From assembly GCF_017315705.1 (NCBI RefSeq), contig NZ_JAFLRF010000042.1, positions 1 to 55,662 on the forward strand: a stretch of DNA of 55,662 bases, written 5' to 3'. Origin of the DNA: Trinickia mobilis (GTDB taxonomy: Bacteria; Pseudomonadota; Gammaproteobacteria; Burkholderiales; Burkholderiaceae). The notes beneath the pieces were generated by a model that made no database searches, was not told the DNA's origin, and was given only the letters and a program-made list of their open reading frames with translations. Positions 35,679 through 44,844 of the stretch are shown in pieces (within the stretch, counting starts at the first letter, position 1; each line of letters begins with the position of its first letter). The translations under genes were made by a program, and so were the position numbers.

Positions 35679-36898
35679 TACGGCGTTCTCCTCGGTGTCA
35701 TCAGACGGGCATGCCACGGAAGAGGCGCCGCCGACGATTCGCGGCCGGTCAGGCCGTTGGCGATCCGTTCGATTGCTGCGGCGAACCCGGGCTGCTTTTT
35801 GCGGCCGGCGACCGGCTCGCCCAGATTTTCGGCCCTCGCGAGGGACTTCGGATCGTACGGCAGCTCATGCAGCACCGAGCGTCCAAGCGCACGCTGGAAG
35901 TCCTTGGGTTGAACGCGGTCCGCGACCGGCTCAAGCGGATTGTTCAGCAGCACCGAAACGACCGGTTCTCCGGTGCGATCCTCGGCGAACCGGAGCAGCC
36001 GCACGCATTCACGCGCCGCATGGACCGAAGGATCGGCAACGATGCAGACAACCTGGGAAGCATCGAGCGCTTCTGTGACGCTGTGTCCACCCCGGCCTGG
36101 CAGGTCGAGCAAGACATAGTGAAAGCGCCGTTTGAGCGTATTGATCAGCTCGCTGATGGCGCCGGGGCGCAGCGCGAACTCAGCGTCGTAGGGGAGTTCC
36201 GACGACAGAACGAAGAGCCGGTCACCGGCCGGAACCAGGGCCCCGACGATCGACTGCGGGTCGATGGCTCGCGTGTCCTCGAGCAGGCCGGTCAGGCCGT
36301 TGTTGGTGCGCAGCCCAAGCATCGAATTGCCCGCGCCGCCGTGCAGGTCCAGGTCGACATAGGCGACTTGTCTCTGCGTCTCGTCGGCCAGATGGCGCGC
36401 GAGCGATACAGCAATCGTCGTGACACCGATTCCCCCGCGGGCACCGACGAGGCTGATCACTTTTCCGGTACGCGCCTGTGCCGAAGGGTCCCGGGCCGAT
36501 AGCGCGCGCTGTACGAGTTCGACCGTCAGCGGCTTGACGAGATAGTCCTGTATGCCGATCTCGAGCAGGCTGCGAAACAGGCCCACATCGTTGCGATCGC
36601 CGATCACCACAACCGCCACCGATGGAGCGCACACTTCGGCCAGGCGTTCCAGGTCCGATAGCGGCATGGTGGAGCCGGATACGTCCACGAGCAGTTGGCG
36701 GGGCGGCCTCTCGAGCACCTGCAAGAGCCTGATGGCGTCGTCGATGCTGCCGATCTGCGCGCGTGCGTGCGATATGGCCTGATCGACGATCAGGCTCTTC
36801 ACCGCTTCGACGCTAGCTGCATCGGAGAGGACCGCGAGCAAGTCCACCGCGTGTGTCGCGGCCGAACTCTTGGGACGAAGAAATTCCTGGGCGTTCAT
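35678..36898 (-). CDS. tadZ: Pilus localisation ATPase TadZ/CpaE
   Basis: 406 residues: an atypical receiver-like N-terminal domain (to about 135; VVVIGDRNDVGLFRSLLEIGIQDYLVKPL) and a MinD/ParA-type ATPase domain (KVISLVGARGGIGVTTIAVSLARHLAD, deviant Walker A; VDLDLHGG; LLDLPGRGG). The start at 36898 (MNAQEFLRP) is preferred over in-frame upstream starts, which would run into the preceding gene. It places the Tad machine at the cell pole in characterised relatives. Confidence 0.88.
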   Translation of the reverse strand: MNAQEFLRPKSSAATHAVDLLAVLSDAASVEAVKSLIVDQAISHARAQIGSIDDAIRLLQVLERPPRQLLVDVSGSTMPLSDLERLAEVCAPSVAVVVIGDRNDVGLFRSLLEIGIQDYLVKPLTVELVQRALSARDPSAQARTGKVISLVGARGGIGVTTIAVSLARHLADETQRQVAYVDLDLHGGAGNSMLGLRTNNGLTGLLEDTRAIDPQSIVGALVPAGDRLFVLSSELPYDAEFALRPGAISELINTLKRRFHYVLLDLPGRGGHSVTEALDASQVVCIVADPSVHAARECVRLLRFAEDRTGEPVVSVLLNNPLEPVADRVQPKDFQRALGRSVLHELPYDPKSLARAENLGEPVAGRKKQPGFAAAIERIANGLTGRESSAAPLPWHARLMTPRRTP

Positions 36899-36914
36899 GA
36901 TGGTCGGTGGCCCG

Positions 36915-37289
36915 TTACTGACCCGGTCGAGTCGTGGTCGAAGTGACGTTGGGCTCCTTGATGCGATTTTCGTCGAAGCGGCGAACCGCGCTTGCCGCCA
37001 TCGCGGCGTCCGCGCCGGCATAGGGCAGCGGTTCGGTCAGATCAGCCGGCCGTGCGAGCATCACCGCGAGATTCGTGTAAGTCGCGCAGCCGAACGGCAT
37101 GCCTGGGCGCCCGGAGCCCGCGTCGACCAAGGTTGACGGCTGGTCCAGCGCGGCGCAGTCGGGCGAAATCGCCCGGCGACCGTCGAACCCGATCACCGAC
37201 GCGTCGGGCATGCCGAACGGCGGATGGGCGGACATGCATGCGGCGAGCGCCAGCGGCAGAAGTCCGATACCAATCAATCGCGGGCGCAT
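36915..37289 (-). CDS. cpaD: CpaD-like pilus assembly lipoprotein (short)
   Basis: 124 residues. Lipobox-like LALAAC (Cys18) and the CpaD signature FGCATYTNLAVMLARPADL. It is much shorter than the usual 200 or more residues, lacking most of the N-terminal half, yet it has an excellent ribosome-binding site (CGGAGGAAC). It is probably a compact variant and not a broken gene. In Tad systems this protein stabilises the secretin. Confidence 0.75.
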   Translation of the reverse strand: MRPRLIGIGLLPLALAACMSAHPPFGMPDASVIGFDGRRAISPDCAALDQPSTLVDAGSGRPGMPFGCATYTNLAVMLARPADLTEPLPYAGADAAMAASAVRRFDENRIKEPNVTSTTTRPGQ

Positions 37290-37306
37290 CTGTCGTTCCT
37301 CCGAGA

Positions 37307-38758
37307 TCAGTAGACGAAGCCAGCGGCGCCGACGAGGCGTGGCCGCCGGCCGGACAAGGGATCGAGTCCCAGCGCGTGCTGGAGCACATACTCGATATCG
37401 CTGCTGGGCCGCGTCAGAGTATCGATCGATTGCCGCAGGCGGCCCGGATCGGCTGGCTGGACGATATACGGCGTGACGATGACCACCAGCTCGGACTTGT
37501 TGTTCAGATAGTTTTTCGACGAAAACAGCTTGCCCAATATGGGAAGCGTTCCCAAACCGGGAAGCTCGGAAAGTACGTCGCTGGTGTTGCTTTGGAGCAG
37601 CCCCCCGATCGCGAAGCTTTGCCCGCTCGACAGTTCGACCGTCGTGTCGACACGGCGCACGGTGAACGCGGGAACGGTGATGCCGCCGGTCGTGATGCTG
37701 TTGGTCGTATCGATCTCGCTGACTTCCGGTCGCACTTTCAGACTGATCCGGTTGTCGGCGAGCACGGTCGGCGTGAAGTCGAGCGATACGCCATACGGCT
37801 TGAACTCGATCGTGATCGTGTTGTTCACTCCCCCCTGTGGAACGGGAATCGGAAATTCGCCGCCCGCCAGGAAGCTGGCGGTTTCGCCCGACATGGCGGT
37901 GAGGTTCGGTTCGGCGAGCAGCGTCACCAGGCCTTCCTGGTCGAGCGCGTTGAGGACGCCGTCGATGCCCAGATGAGACGTGTGAAAGCCGCCAAGGATG
38001 GAAAAGGCCCCTGAGGTCGCCCCGTTGGCGGTACTGGCGTTCCCCGTGGCGGCGCCCACTATGCCGCCGGCGATGCTGGTGGCCGTGCTGAACACAGTAT
38101 TTCCGCTGAAGAGCCCGCCAAAGAAGTTTCCACTGCTACCGAGCGCGCTCCAGTTGATGCCGAGTTGCTGAGTGACGTTACGATCCACTTCGGTGATGCG
38201 CACTCGCAGATTGACCTGAATCGGGCGGGACAGTGTCATTCGGTTCACGACGGTTTCCTTATCGTGAAGATAAGGCGTAAGCGACTGGACCACCGCGTCC
38301 GCGTCGGCCGCGCTCGGCACCTGGCCGCTTACCATCAGCGAGCCCGGCGCGCCGCTCACGGTCAGCTGGAATCGAGGGAAGCGGGCGTCGATCATACGTT
38401 GCAGCGAAACCGTATCGGCGCTGACCACGATGGTCTTGCGCAGGATCGTCCGATTGTTCGGGCCGAGCGCGAACAACGTCGTGGTGCCGGCCTTCTTGCC
38501 GAGCACGAATACCGTTTGCGACGAGGGCACGTGCACATCGGCGACATCCGGGTCCGCGACGAACACTGCGACCGCCGGCTCGGGCAAGCGCAGCATTTCG
38601 CCGCCGCCAGCCGCGATCGATAACGATGCTGCGTCGCCGTCCGCGACCGACGGCGACGGACCGACGGCGGCGGCGAACGCTCCGTGCATCAGCGCGATGC
38701 CGAGCCCGAACAGGAGCATCGGACGCAGGCGGAATATCGAATGAACACAATGAAACAT
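37307..38758 (-). CDS. rcpA: Tad outer-membrane secretin RcpA/CpaC
   Basis: 483 residues. The N-terminal signal is followed by a pilus/BON-like domain (PAVAVFVADPDVADVHVPSSQTVFVLGKKAGTTTLFAL) and a C-terminal secretin domain (ALDQEGLVTLLAEPNLTAMSGETASFLAGGEFPIPVPQ, GLGTLPILGKLFSSKNYLNNKSELVVIVTPYIV). The start at 38758 follows AGGAAGGATCC. It forms the outer-membrane channel for the Flp pilus. Confidence 0.92.
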   Translation of the reverse strand: MFHCVHSIFRLRPMLLFGLGIALMHGAFAAAVGPSPSVADGDAASLSIAAGGGEMLRLPEPAVAVFVADPDVADVHVPSSQTVFVLGKKAGTTTLFALGPNNRTILRKTIVVSADTVSLQRMIDARFPRFQLTVSGAPGSLMVSGQVPSAADADAVVQSLTPYLHDKETVVNRMTLSRPIQVNLRVRITEVDRNVTQQLGINWSALGSSGNFFGGLFSGNTVFSTATSIAGGIVGAATGNASTANGATSGAFSILGGFHTSHLGIDGVLNALDQEGLVTLLAEPNLTAMSGETASFLAGGEFPIPVPQGGVNNTITIEFKPYGVSLDFTPTVLADNRISLKVRPEVSEIDTTNSITTGGITVPAFTVRRVDTTVELSSGQSFAIGGLLQSNTSDVLSELPGLGTLPILGKLFSSKNYLNNKSELVVIVTPYIVQPADPGRLRQSIDTLTRPSSDIEYVLQHALGLDPLSGRRPRLVGAAGFVY

Positions 38759-38850
38759 GGATCCTTCCTGTCGGAGTACCGGATAGACGACATGCCACAC
38801 GGCACCCTGCTGTCGAACACGGGCTGGCCACTGAAGGCCGCCACGAAGCA

Positions 38851-39855
38851 TCAGCGTTGAGGAGTCGGCTGTTGCGCCAACTGTGTCGGCTGCGCGGCAC
38901 CGACGGACATCGGCGAATCCGGCGCACGGCGTGCCGCACCCGTGCCGCCCCCTGGCCGCGAATCGTCCGGCGCGGCGGACGCCTGCGATCCGCGATAGAC
39001 GATCACGGCGCGCGGCCGCGCGCCCGTCGCTGCGTCGCGCGCAGGCCCACGCTCGGGGGGCGCCGCGCGCAAGGCGCGAGAAACATCACCCGCCCACACC
39101 GGCGGCGTTTGCGGTAACGTTTCGGTGCCCGCCACGGGGGCGTTGCGGTCGCTCGTTGCAAAGCTGCGCAGCGCGAGCGATAAGGAACCTAGGTGCGTCG
39201 CGACAGCAATGACCTCCGCAGTATGCGGCGTCACTTCGAACGTCACCGTTCGTGCTCGCGTTTTCGGCTCGGCGGCATCCTCTTTCGGTCGCTGAAAGGC
39301 TGACCCGACTGCAAGGATGCGAACGCGGCTAACCACCGTCTCGCTCTCTACCTCGCGTAGCGAGTTCAGCGAACCGGATGAACCGCCGAGCTGCTGCGTC
39401 AGCAGCACGTCGACGTAGTCACCAGGTTGAATCAGACCGGCGTTCCCCGACACGTCGTCGATCGCGACGGAAGTGGCGCGCATCCCGGGCTTCAACGCCG
39501 CAGCAAGAAAGCCAGGTGCATTAGGAGAAATCACGTCACCGGCGCCCAGAGGCATGCCCGCGCTTGCGGCGTGGCGTAACACATCGCCTTTCAGATCGGT
39601 ATCGTGCCCGTCCCCAGCCTCTGCTTTGACCAGCGCTCCTGGCGGGACTTGCGCGCGAGGCATGTCTTTCCATGCGAGGTCGCTGTCGCGCAGCAACAGT
39701 CCTTCGGGCAGTCCTGCCGCAGCGACGCGCACGCGATCCATTGCCGGCGGCCGCGGCGCGCGTGGCTGTGAAGCGGCGACGAACAGCGCGCGGAACACGA
39801 CTGCGCCGACGGCGGCGAACAGCACTAGGAGGATCGTCTTGAAGAGTCTGGGCAT
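38851..39855 (-). CDS. cpaB: Flp pilus assembly protein CpaB/RcpC
   Basis: 334 residues: an N-terminal membrane anchor, a SAF domain (RVRVAAAGLPEGLLLRDSDLAWKDMP ... LKPGMRATSVAIDDVSGNAGLIQPGDYVDVLLTQ) and a long low-complexity Pro/Ala/Arg tail from about residue 260. The tail looks disordered. It lies between tadV and rcpA. Confidence 0.9.
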   Translation of the reverse strand: MPRLFKTILLVLFAAVGAVVFRALFVAASQPRAPRPPAMDRVRVAAAGLPEGLLLRDSDLAWKDMPRAQVPPGALVKAEAGDGHDTDLKGDVLRHAASAGMPLGAGDVISPNAPGFLAAALKPGMRATSVAIDDVSGNAGLIQPGDYVDVLLTQQLGGSSGSLNSLREVESETVVSRVRILAVGSAFQRPKEDAAEPKTRARTVTFEVTPHTAEVIAVATHLGSLSLALRSFATSDRNAPVAGTETLPQTPPVWAGDVSRALRAAPPERGPARDAATGARPRAVIVYRGSQASAAPDDSRPGGGTGAARRAPDSPMSVGAAQPTQLAQQPTPQR

Positions 39856-39874
39856 TGCCGAAACCTGGGGGCCA

Positions 39875-40384
39875 TCAAGTCAATTGGAGCGAGGTCAGCA
39901 CGGGCAGCCAAATGGCTGCAACGCCGCCAATCGCAAGGGGAACGCCATATGGCACACCGTCCATCCGGACTGACTGCAACGACGCGCGGTCAAGGCGCCG
40001 ACTGCGCCCGTGGAACAGGGCGATCCCAAGCACCGTCAGGCCGAGTGCCGCTCCGCACAACGACACGATGAACAAAACCGGTAAAGCGAAAGCGGGCCCT
40101 GCCCACAGGAAGACCGCGGCGGCCAGCTTGACGTCGCCTCCGGCCATCCACCCGAACCGGAACAACAGGGCGAACAGAGCAAAGGCGCCTGCAGCAGTGC
40201 CCAGGTGGACCGCAACCGACGCGACACTCGGGCGCGCGAGAGCCGCATCGACCAGATAGAGAAGCGCAACGAGCAGGATTGAGCGGTTGGGCAAACGTCG
40301 AAAACAAATATCGAACATTGCCAACGATGCCAACACGACGCACGTAGCCGACTTGACAGCGTAAAGCATGGGGGCGAGATCCAT
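39875..40384 (-). CDS. tadV: Prepilin peptidase TadV/CpaA
   Basis: 169-residue polytopic aspartic peptidase. The catalytic pair is the Asp in SLAMFDICFRRLPN (residue 24) and the Asp in MAGGDVKLAAA, the GGD-K signature. It cleaves Flp and TadE-type prepilins. It is second in the operon after flp. Confidence 0.9.
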   Translation of the reverse strand: MDLAPMLYAVKSATCVVLASLAMFDICFRRLPNRSILLVALLYLVDAALARPSVASVAVHLGTAAGAFALFALLFRFGWMAGGDVKLAAAVFLWAGPAFALPVLFIVSLCGAALGLTVLGIALFHGRSRRLDRASLQSVRMDGVPYGVPLAIGGVAAIWLPVLTSLQLT

Positions 40385-40463
40385 AAGAGCCCGCGGGAGC
40401 AGAGCCCGGCGGTCTTCGACGCCAGGCCAGCCCCGCGCTCACAGCGCCGGTTAGAGACGTGTA

Positions 40464-40640
40464 TCAGCCGGCGGCAGCCGTAGCTTTGGTCACCAGGTTT
40501 TGGAATATGCCCGTCATGCCGGGAGTGAAAATGACGCCGACCGCCACAAGAGCAACCACTACGATCCCCGCGAGCACTGCGTATTCGAGTGCTGTCACAC
40601 CGCGCTCATCGCGCGACAGAGACTTGATAAATTGCAGCAT
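40464..40640 (-). CDS. flp: Flp/Fap family type IVb pilin
   Basis: 58 residues, MLQFIKSLSRDERG then VTALEYAVLAGIVVVALVAVGVIF and a short tail. Cleavage after Gly14 would give a mature protein with Glu at +5 and Tyr at +6, the Flp hallmark. It is the major pilin and the first gene of the operon, 79 bases before tadV. The gap allows a stem-loop or separate abundance control. Confidence 0.93.
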   Translation of the reverse strand: MLQFIKSLSRDERGVTALEYAVLAGIVVVALVAVGVIFTPGMTGIFQNLVTKATAAAG

Positions 40641-41073
40641 GAGAACTCCAAAGGTAGGGTGGCTTTCTGGAGGGACGCCACCGGACGAGGGGGTGACTTG
40701 GAACGCAATGTGACCCGGTTCCGTATCGATTGTTGGCAGTGGCAGTCATGTCAGTACCGGGAGGCGATAGCAGAACGTTTGTCACGTATTTGTCACGTAA
40801 GCAAACGTTTGCTTTTCAAAAAAATACTCGGCAGGACAGGACGGCGAAATGCCGACAAGGCTTGATAATACTTATGGCCGGTACCGGTTATGCGAAGAAA
40901 TGAAGGCAAATGGGCCGCTAATTCAATGATTCGAACGCGCGTGGACCCTCCAGCTTGGGCACATGGAAGCTGTACGCTCGATCTTTGTAGCAGAGGGTTT
41001 GCGTCTAAGCGGGTTCGGACGGAATGCCAGGCGCAAGGCGAATAGCCGTTCAAACGCGCCCTGATCGCGCAGC
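40641..41073. promoter_or_regulatory. flp promoter region with tandem repeat and palindrome
   Basis: About 430 bases with no gene. It contains two abutting exact copies of TTTGTCACGTA (40778-40788, 40789-40799), directly followed by the 16-base perfect palindrome AAGCAAACGTTTGCTT (40799-40814) and an AT-rich stretch. The cluster lies 138-174 bases upstream of the flp start, so it is probably an operator or activator site for the Tad operon. Confidence 0.6.
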
Positions 41074-42108
41074 CTAGGCGTGCATCAGCACACCGCCCGT
41101 CATCCCCGCAGGCAACATAGGCGCAGCGGCCGCAGGCGCAAGCGGCGCAACCTGCCGGCGCCGCTCTCTCGTCGGCGCAGTGCCGAACGCATCGCGATAG
41201 CTCTTGCTGAAATGGCAGGCGGACTGAAAGCCGCAGGCCATCGTGATGTGCATGATCGACATGTCGGTTTGCAGCAGCAGTTCCCGCGCGCGCCGCAAAC
41301 GCAGCGTGAGGTAGTAATGCGTCGGCGTCATCCCGAGATGCTCGCGGAATAGTCGCTGCAACTGCCGTTGCGACATGTTCGCGAGCCGGGCGAGTTCCTC
41401 GCGCGAGAGCGGCTCCTCGATATTGTTCTCCATGAGCGCAATCACTTCGAACAGCGACTTGTTCGCCGAACCGAGGCGCGCGACGAGCGGCATGCGCTGC
41501 TGTGCGCTCGTATCGCGCACGTGCTCCACGATGAACTGTTCGGCGATTTGCGTGACGCGCGCGGTCCCCACGCGCGCGGCGATCAAGTTGAGCATCATGT
41601 CGAGCGGTGCGACGCCGCCCGTGCAGGTCACGCGGTCGCGGTCGACCACGAACAGCTCTTTCAGAAAACGCGTGCCCGGGAATTCTTCTTTTAGCGCCGA
41701 CATGTTTTCCCAATGAATCGCACACGCATAGCCGTCGAGCAGCCCCGCTTTGGCGAGCGCATAAGTGCCGGTGCAAAGACTGCCGAGCGCGACACCCTCG
41801 CGCGCGAAGCGCCGCAGCGCGGACAAATGGGCGGGCGCCGTCTCGCGCTGCACGTCGATGCCGCCGCAGACGAACACGATGTCAGGCTTGCCGAGGCATT
41901 CGACGGGGCCGGTATCGACGGATAACCCGTTGCTCGCTGTCACCGGCCCGCCCTCTGGGCTCACGACCGACCAACGGTACAGCGGTTCGCCGCTCAGATA
42001 GTTAGCCATGCGCAACACTTCGATCGCATTCGTGAACGCGATCATGGTGAAGTTCGGCAAGGGCATGAAGGCGAAGTGAGACAGCGACGCAGTTCGCTCG
42101 GGCGACAT
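41074..42108 (-). CDS. gbdR: GbdR-like AraC family regulator of glycine betaine catabolism
   Basis: 344 residues. The DJ-1/PfpI-like N-terminal domain (FMPLPNFTMIAFTNAIEVLRMANYLSGEPLYRW; LGSLCTGTYALAKAGLLDGYACAIHWENMSALKEEFP) precedes an AraC domain at about 225-320 (EEPLSREELARLANMSQRQLQRLF; MHITMACGFQSACHFSKSYRDAFG). It is divergent from glyA and beside dgc/gbc genes, matching GbdR, which activates them in response to betaine or dimethylglycine in pseudomonads. The closely similar paralogue at 7118-8092 makes the exact assignment tentative. Confidence 0.85.
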   Translation of the reverse strand: MSPERTASLSHFAFMPLPNFTMIAFTNAIEVLRMANYLSGEPLYRWSVVSPEGGPVTASNGLSVDTGPVECLGKPDIVFVCGGIDVQRETAPAHLSALRRFAREGVALGSLCTGTYALAKAGLLDGYACAIHWENMSALKEEFPGTRFLKELFVVDRDRVTCTGGVAPLDMMLNLIAARVGTARVTQIAEQFIVEHVRDTSAQQRMPLVARLGSANKSLFEVIALMENNIEEPLSREELARLANMSQRQLQRLFREHLGMTPTHYYLTLRLRRARELLLQTDMSIMHITMACGFQSACHFSKSYRDAFGTAPTRERRRQVAPLAPAAAAPMLPAGMTGGVLMHA

Positions 42109-42464
42109 GGAGAGGCGTTCCTTCGAATCTGGATTATTGCTGCCGATGCGGGGACAAAGGCTCGTTTATTGTGGATTCCGCGGCAACAAGCGTGCCATAC
42201 GGCTTAACCCTAGTTTGTTGCCGCGTGCTGCACTGTGCGCGCGCTGATAGCCGTTTGAAAGCTGAGATCGGTGGCGCGCGGTGAGCCATTCCGCACGACC
42301 GGTCACTTGTCGAAAATGGACTTCGATGGCGGAAAAGACCAAGAAAGCGTCTGAAATCGTAAATCGGCCCAAAAAGCGAACGACAAGAATAGAGCCGTCA
42401 AGTACGAGAGCCCGCAAGCCTGGCTGCAAGCGGGTGTGCTCCACCCACTACCCACGGACCCACT
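42109..42464. promoter_or_regulatory. gbdR-glyA divergent promoter region with long inverted repeat
   Basis: About 355 bases, no gene. A perfect 11-base inverted repeat, CGCGGCAACAA (42179-42189) and TTGTTGCCGCG (42215-42225), separated by 25 bases, is the main feature. It could be a paired regulator site or a hairpin in the leader. I see no glycine riboswitch pattern. Confidence 0.5.
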
Positions 42465-43739
42465 ATGTCGAACACGCTTCCATTCTTTACGCAGACTCTT
42501 GCCGAGCGCGATGCGCCGGTGCGCGGCGCGGTGCTGAGGGAACTCGAGCGGCAGCAGTCGCAGGTCGAGCTGATCGCGTCGGAAAACATCGTGTCGCGCG
42601 CCGTGCTCGAAGCGCAAGGTTCCGTGTTGACCAACAAGTATGCCGAGGGCTATCCCGGCAAGCGCTACTACGGCGGCTGCGAATATGTCGACGAGGTGGA
42701 AACGCTCGCAATCGAACGTGTGAAGCAGATCTTCGGCGCACGCTATGCAAACGTGCAGCCGCATTCGGGCGCGCAAGCCAATGGCGCGGTGATGCTCGCG
42801 CTCACGAAGCCGGGCGACACGGTGCTCGGCATGTCGCTCGATGCAGGCGGCCACCTCACGCATGGCGCGAAGCCCGCCTTGTCGGGCAAGTGGTTCAACG
42901 CGGTGCAGTACGGCGTCGATCGCGAGACGCTGCGGATCGACTACGCGCAAATCGAAGCGCTCGCGCAGCAGCACAAGCCGAGTCTCATTATCGCGGGCTT
43001 TTCCGCGTATCCGCGCGTGCTCGACTTCGCGCGCTTTCGCGAGATCGCCGATAGCGTCGGCGCGAAGCTGATGGTGGACATGGCGCACATCGCGGGCGTG
43101 ATCGCGGCGGCGCGGCATCCGAATCCGATCGGCTACGCGCACGTCGTCACGTCGACCACGCACAAGACGCTGCGCGGTCCGCGCGGCGGCTTTGTCCTGA
43201 CCAACGACGAGGAGATCGCGAGGAAGATCGACTCCGCCGTGTTCCCGGGGCTGCAAGGCGGTCCGCTGATGCATGTGATCGCCGGCAAGGCGGTCGCGTT
43301 CGGCGAGGCGTTGCAACCGGGCTTCAAGACCTATATCGACAGCGTGCTCGGCAATGCCGAGGCGCTGGGCGTTGTGCTCAAGGACGGTGGCGTCGATCTC
43401 GTGACGGGCGGCACCGATAACCACCTGCTGCTCGTCGACCTCCGCCCGAAGGGACTCAAGGGCACGCAGGTCGAGCAGGCGCTCGAACGCGCGGGCATCA
43501 CGTGCAACAAGAACGGCATTCCGTTCGACACCGAGAAGCCGACCGTCACGTCGGGCATCCGTCTCGGCACGCCGGCCGGTACGACGCGCGGCTTCGGCGT
43601 CGACGAGTTCCGCCGGGTCGGGCGCCTGATCCTCGAAGTGTTCGACGCGCTGCGCAAGCACCCGGAAGGCGACGCAGAAGCCGAGCAGCGCGTGCGCCGC
43701 GAAATCTTCGCGCTGTGCGAACGGTTCCCGATTGACTGA
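42465..43739 (+). CDS. glyA: Serine hydroxymethyltransferase
   Basis: 424-residue PLP enzyme interconverting glycine and serine with (methylene-)THF. Motifs: [34 protein letters not shown], and the PLP Lys in [16 protein letters not shown]. It is the first gene of the betaine-demethylation run. Here it probably combines the glycine and methylene-THF produced by sarcosine oxidase into serine for SdaA. It may be a catabolic paralogue of the housekeeping GlyA. Confidence 0.95.
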   Translation: MSNTLPFFTQTLAERDAPVRGAVLRELERQQSQVELIASENIVSRAVLEAQGSVLTNKYAEGYPGKRYYGGCEYVDEVETLAIERVKQIFGARYANVQPHSGAQANGAVMLALTKPGDTVLGMSLDAGGHLTHGAKPALSGKWFNAVQYGVDRETLRIDYAQIEALAQQHKPSLIIAGFSAYPRVLDFARFREIADSVGAKLMVDMAHIAGVIAAARHPNPIGYAHVVTSTTHKTLRGPRGGFVLTNDEEIARKIDSAVFPGLQGGPLMHVIAGKAVAFGEALQPGFKTYIDSVLGNAEALGVVLKDGGVDLVTGGTDNHLLLVDLRPKGLKGTQVEQALERAGITCNKNGIPFDTEKPTVTSGIRLGTPAGTTRGFGVDEFRRVGRLILEVFDALRKHPEGDAEAEQRVRREIFALCERFPID

Positions 43740-43807
43740 CCCGCACGACGATACGCTCGCCACGCGCACGCCAACCCGACCATCCGCAAGAACGCCTGGA
43801 GAATTCG

Positions 43808-44779
43808 ATGAGCACCCTGCACGAGCACAGCATCATCATCGACGGCCTGAACATCTCGAAGTTCGACCGCTCGGTATTCGAAGACATGAGGAAGGGCGGC
43901 ATCACGGCCGCGAACTGCACGGTGTCGGTCTGGGAGAACTTCACGAAGACGGTCGACAACATCGCGCTCATGAAACAGCAGATTCGCGAGCACAGCGAGA
44001 TCCTCACGCTCGTGCGCACGACCGGCGATATCCTGCGCGCGAAGCAGGAAAACAAGACCGGCATCATCTTCGGCTTTCAGAACGCGCACGCGTTCGAGGA
44101 CAACATCGGCTACATCGAGGCGTTCCGGGACATGGGCGTGCGGGTCGTCCAGCTTTGCTACAACACGCAGAACCTCGTCGGCACCGGTTGCTATGAGCGA
44201 GATGGCGGCTTGTCGGATTTCGGCCGCGAAGTCATCACGGAGATGAATCGCGTCGGCATCATGGTCGATCTGTCGCATGTCGGCGGAAAGACGTCGTCGG
44301 AAGCGATCGCATTTTCGAAGCAGCCGGTCTGCTATTCGCACTGTCTGCCGTCGGGGCTCAAGGAGCATCCGCGCAACAAGAGCGACGAGCAATTGAAAGA
44401 GATTGCGGATGCCGGCGGCTTTGTCGGCGTGACGATGTTCGCGCCGTTCCTCAAGCGCGGCATCGACGCCACCATCGACGATTACATCGAAGCGATCGGC
44501 TACGTGGTCGATCTGATCGGCGAAGACGCGGTCGGCATCGGCACCGATTTCACGCAGGGCTTCAGCGTCGATTTTTTCGACTGGCTGACGCACGACAAGG
44601 GCCGCTACCGCCGCCTCACGAACTTCGGCAAGGTCGTCAACCCCGAAGGCATCCGCACGATCGGCGAGTTTCCGAACCTGACCGCGGCGATGGAGCGCGC
44701 GGGCTGGAGCGAGACCCGCATCCGCAAGATCATGGGCGAGAACTGGGTGAGGGTTTTCAAGGACGTTTGGGGCGCTTGA
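43808..44779 (+). CDS. Membrane dipeptidase (peptidase M19) family protein
   Basis: 323 residues. Features of the M19/renal dipeptidase family: EHSIIIDGLNISKFDRSVFEDMRKGGITAANC at the N terminus, IIFGFQNAHAFEDNIGYIEAFRDMGVRVVQLCYNTQNLVGTG, MVDLSHVGGKTSSEAI, and VGIGTDFTQG. The usual HxD metal motif appears here as IDGLN. An equivalent gene lies next to dgcAB in Pseudomonas aeruginosa. Its part in betaine catabolism is not defined. Confidence 0.85.
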   Translation: MSTLHEHSIIIDGLNISKFDRSVFEDMRKGGITAANCTVSVWENFTKTVDNIALMKQQIREHSEILTLVRTTGDILRAKQENKTGIIFGFQNAHAFEDNIGYIEAFRDMGVRVVQLCYNTQNLVGTGCYERDGGLSDFGREVITEMNRVGIMVDLSHVGGKTSSEAIAFSKQPVCYSHCLPSGLKEHPRNKSDEQLKEIADAGGFVGVTMFAPFLKRGIDATIDDYIEAIGYVVDLIGEDAVGIGTDFTQGFSVDFFDWLTHDKGRYRRLTNFGKVVNPEGIRTIGEFPNLTAAMERAGWSETRIRKIMGENWVRVFKDVWGA

Positions 44780-44844
44780 GCATCAGAGCAAGCGCAAGCC
44801 AAGCAGAAACGATCAATCAAGCCGCCACCCCACGGAGTCATTCG

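Noticed and set aside
30000-40640. Tad locus as part of the foreign island
   Set aside because: Its GC content and codon use look like the host's, and the locus is complete and tightly ordered, so it is kept separate from the low-GC island even though it adjoins the fdhA remnant.
42109-42464. Glycine riboswitch before glyA
   Set aside because: I could not find the paired glycine-aptamer core; only an inverted repeat is evident.
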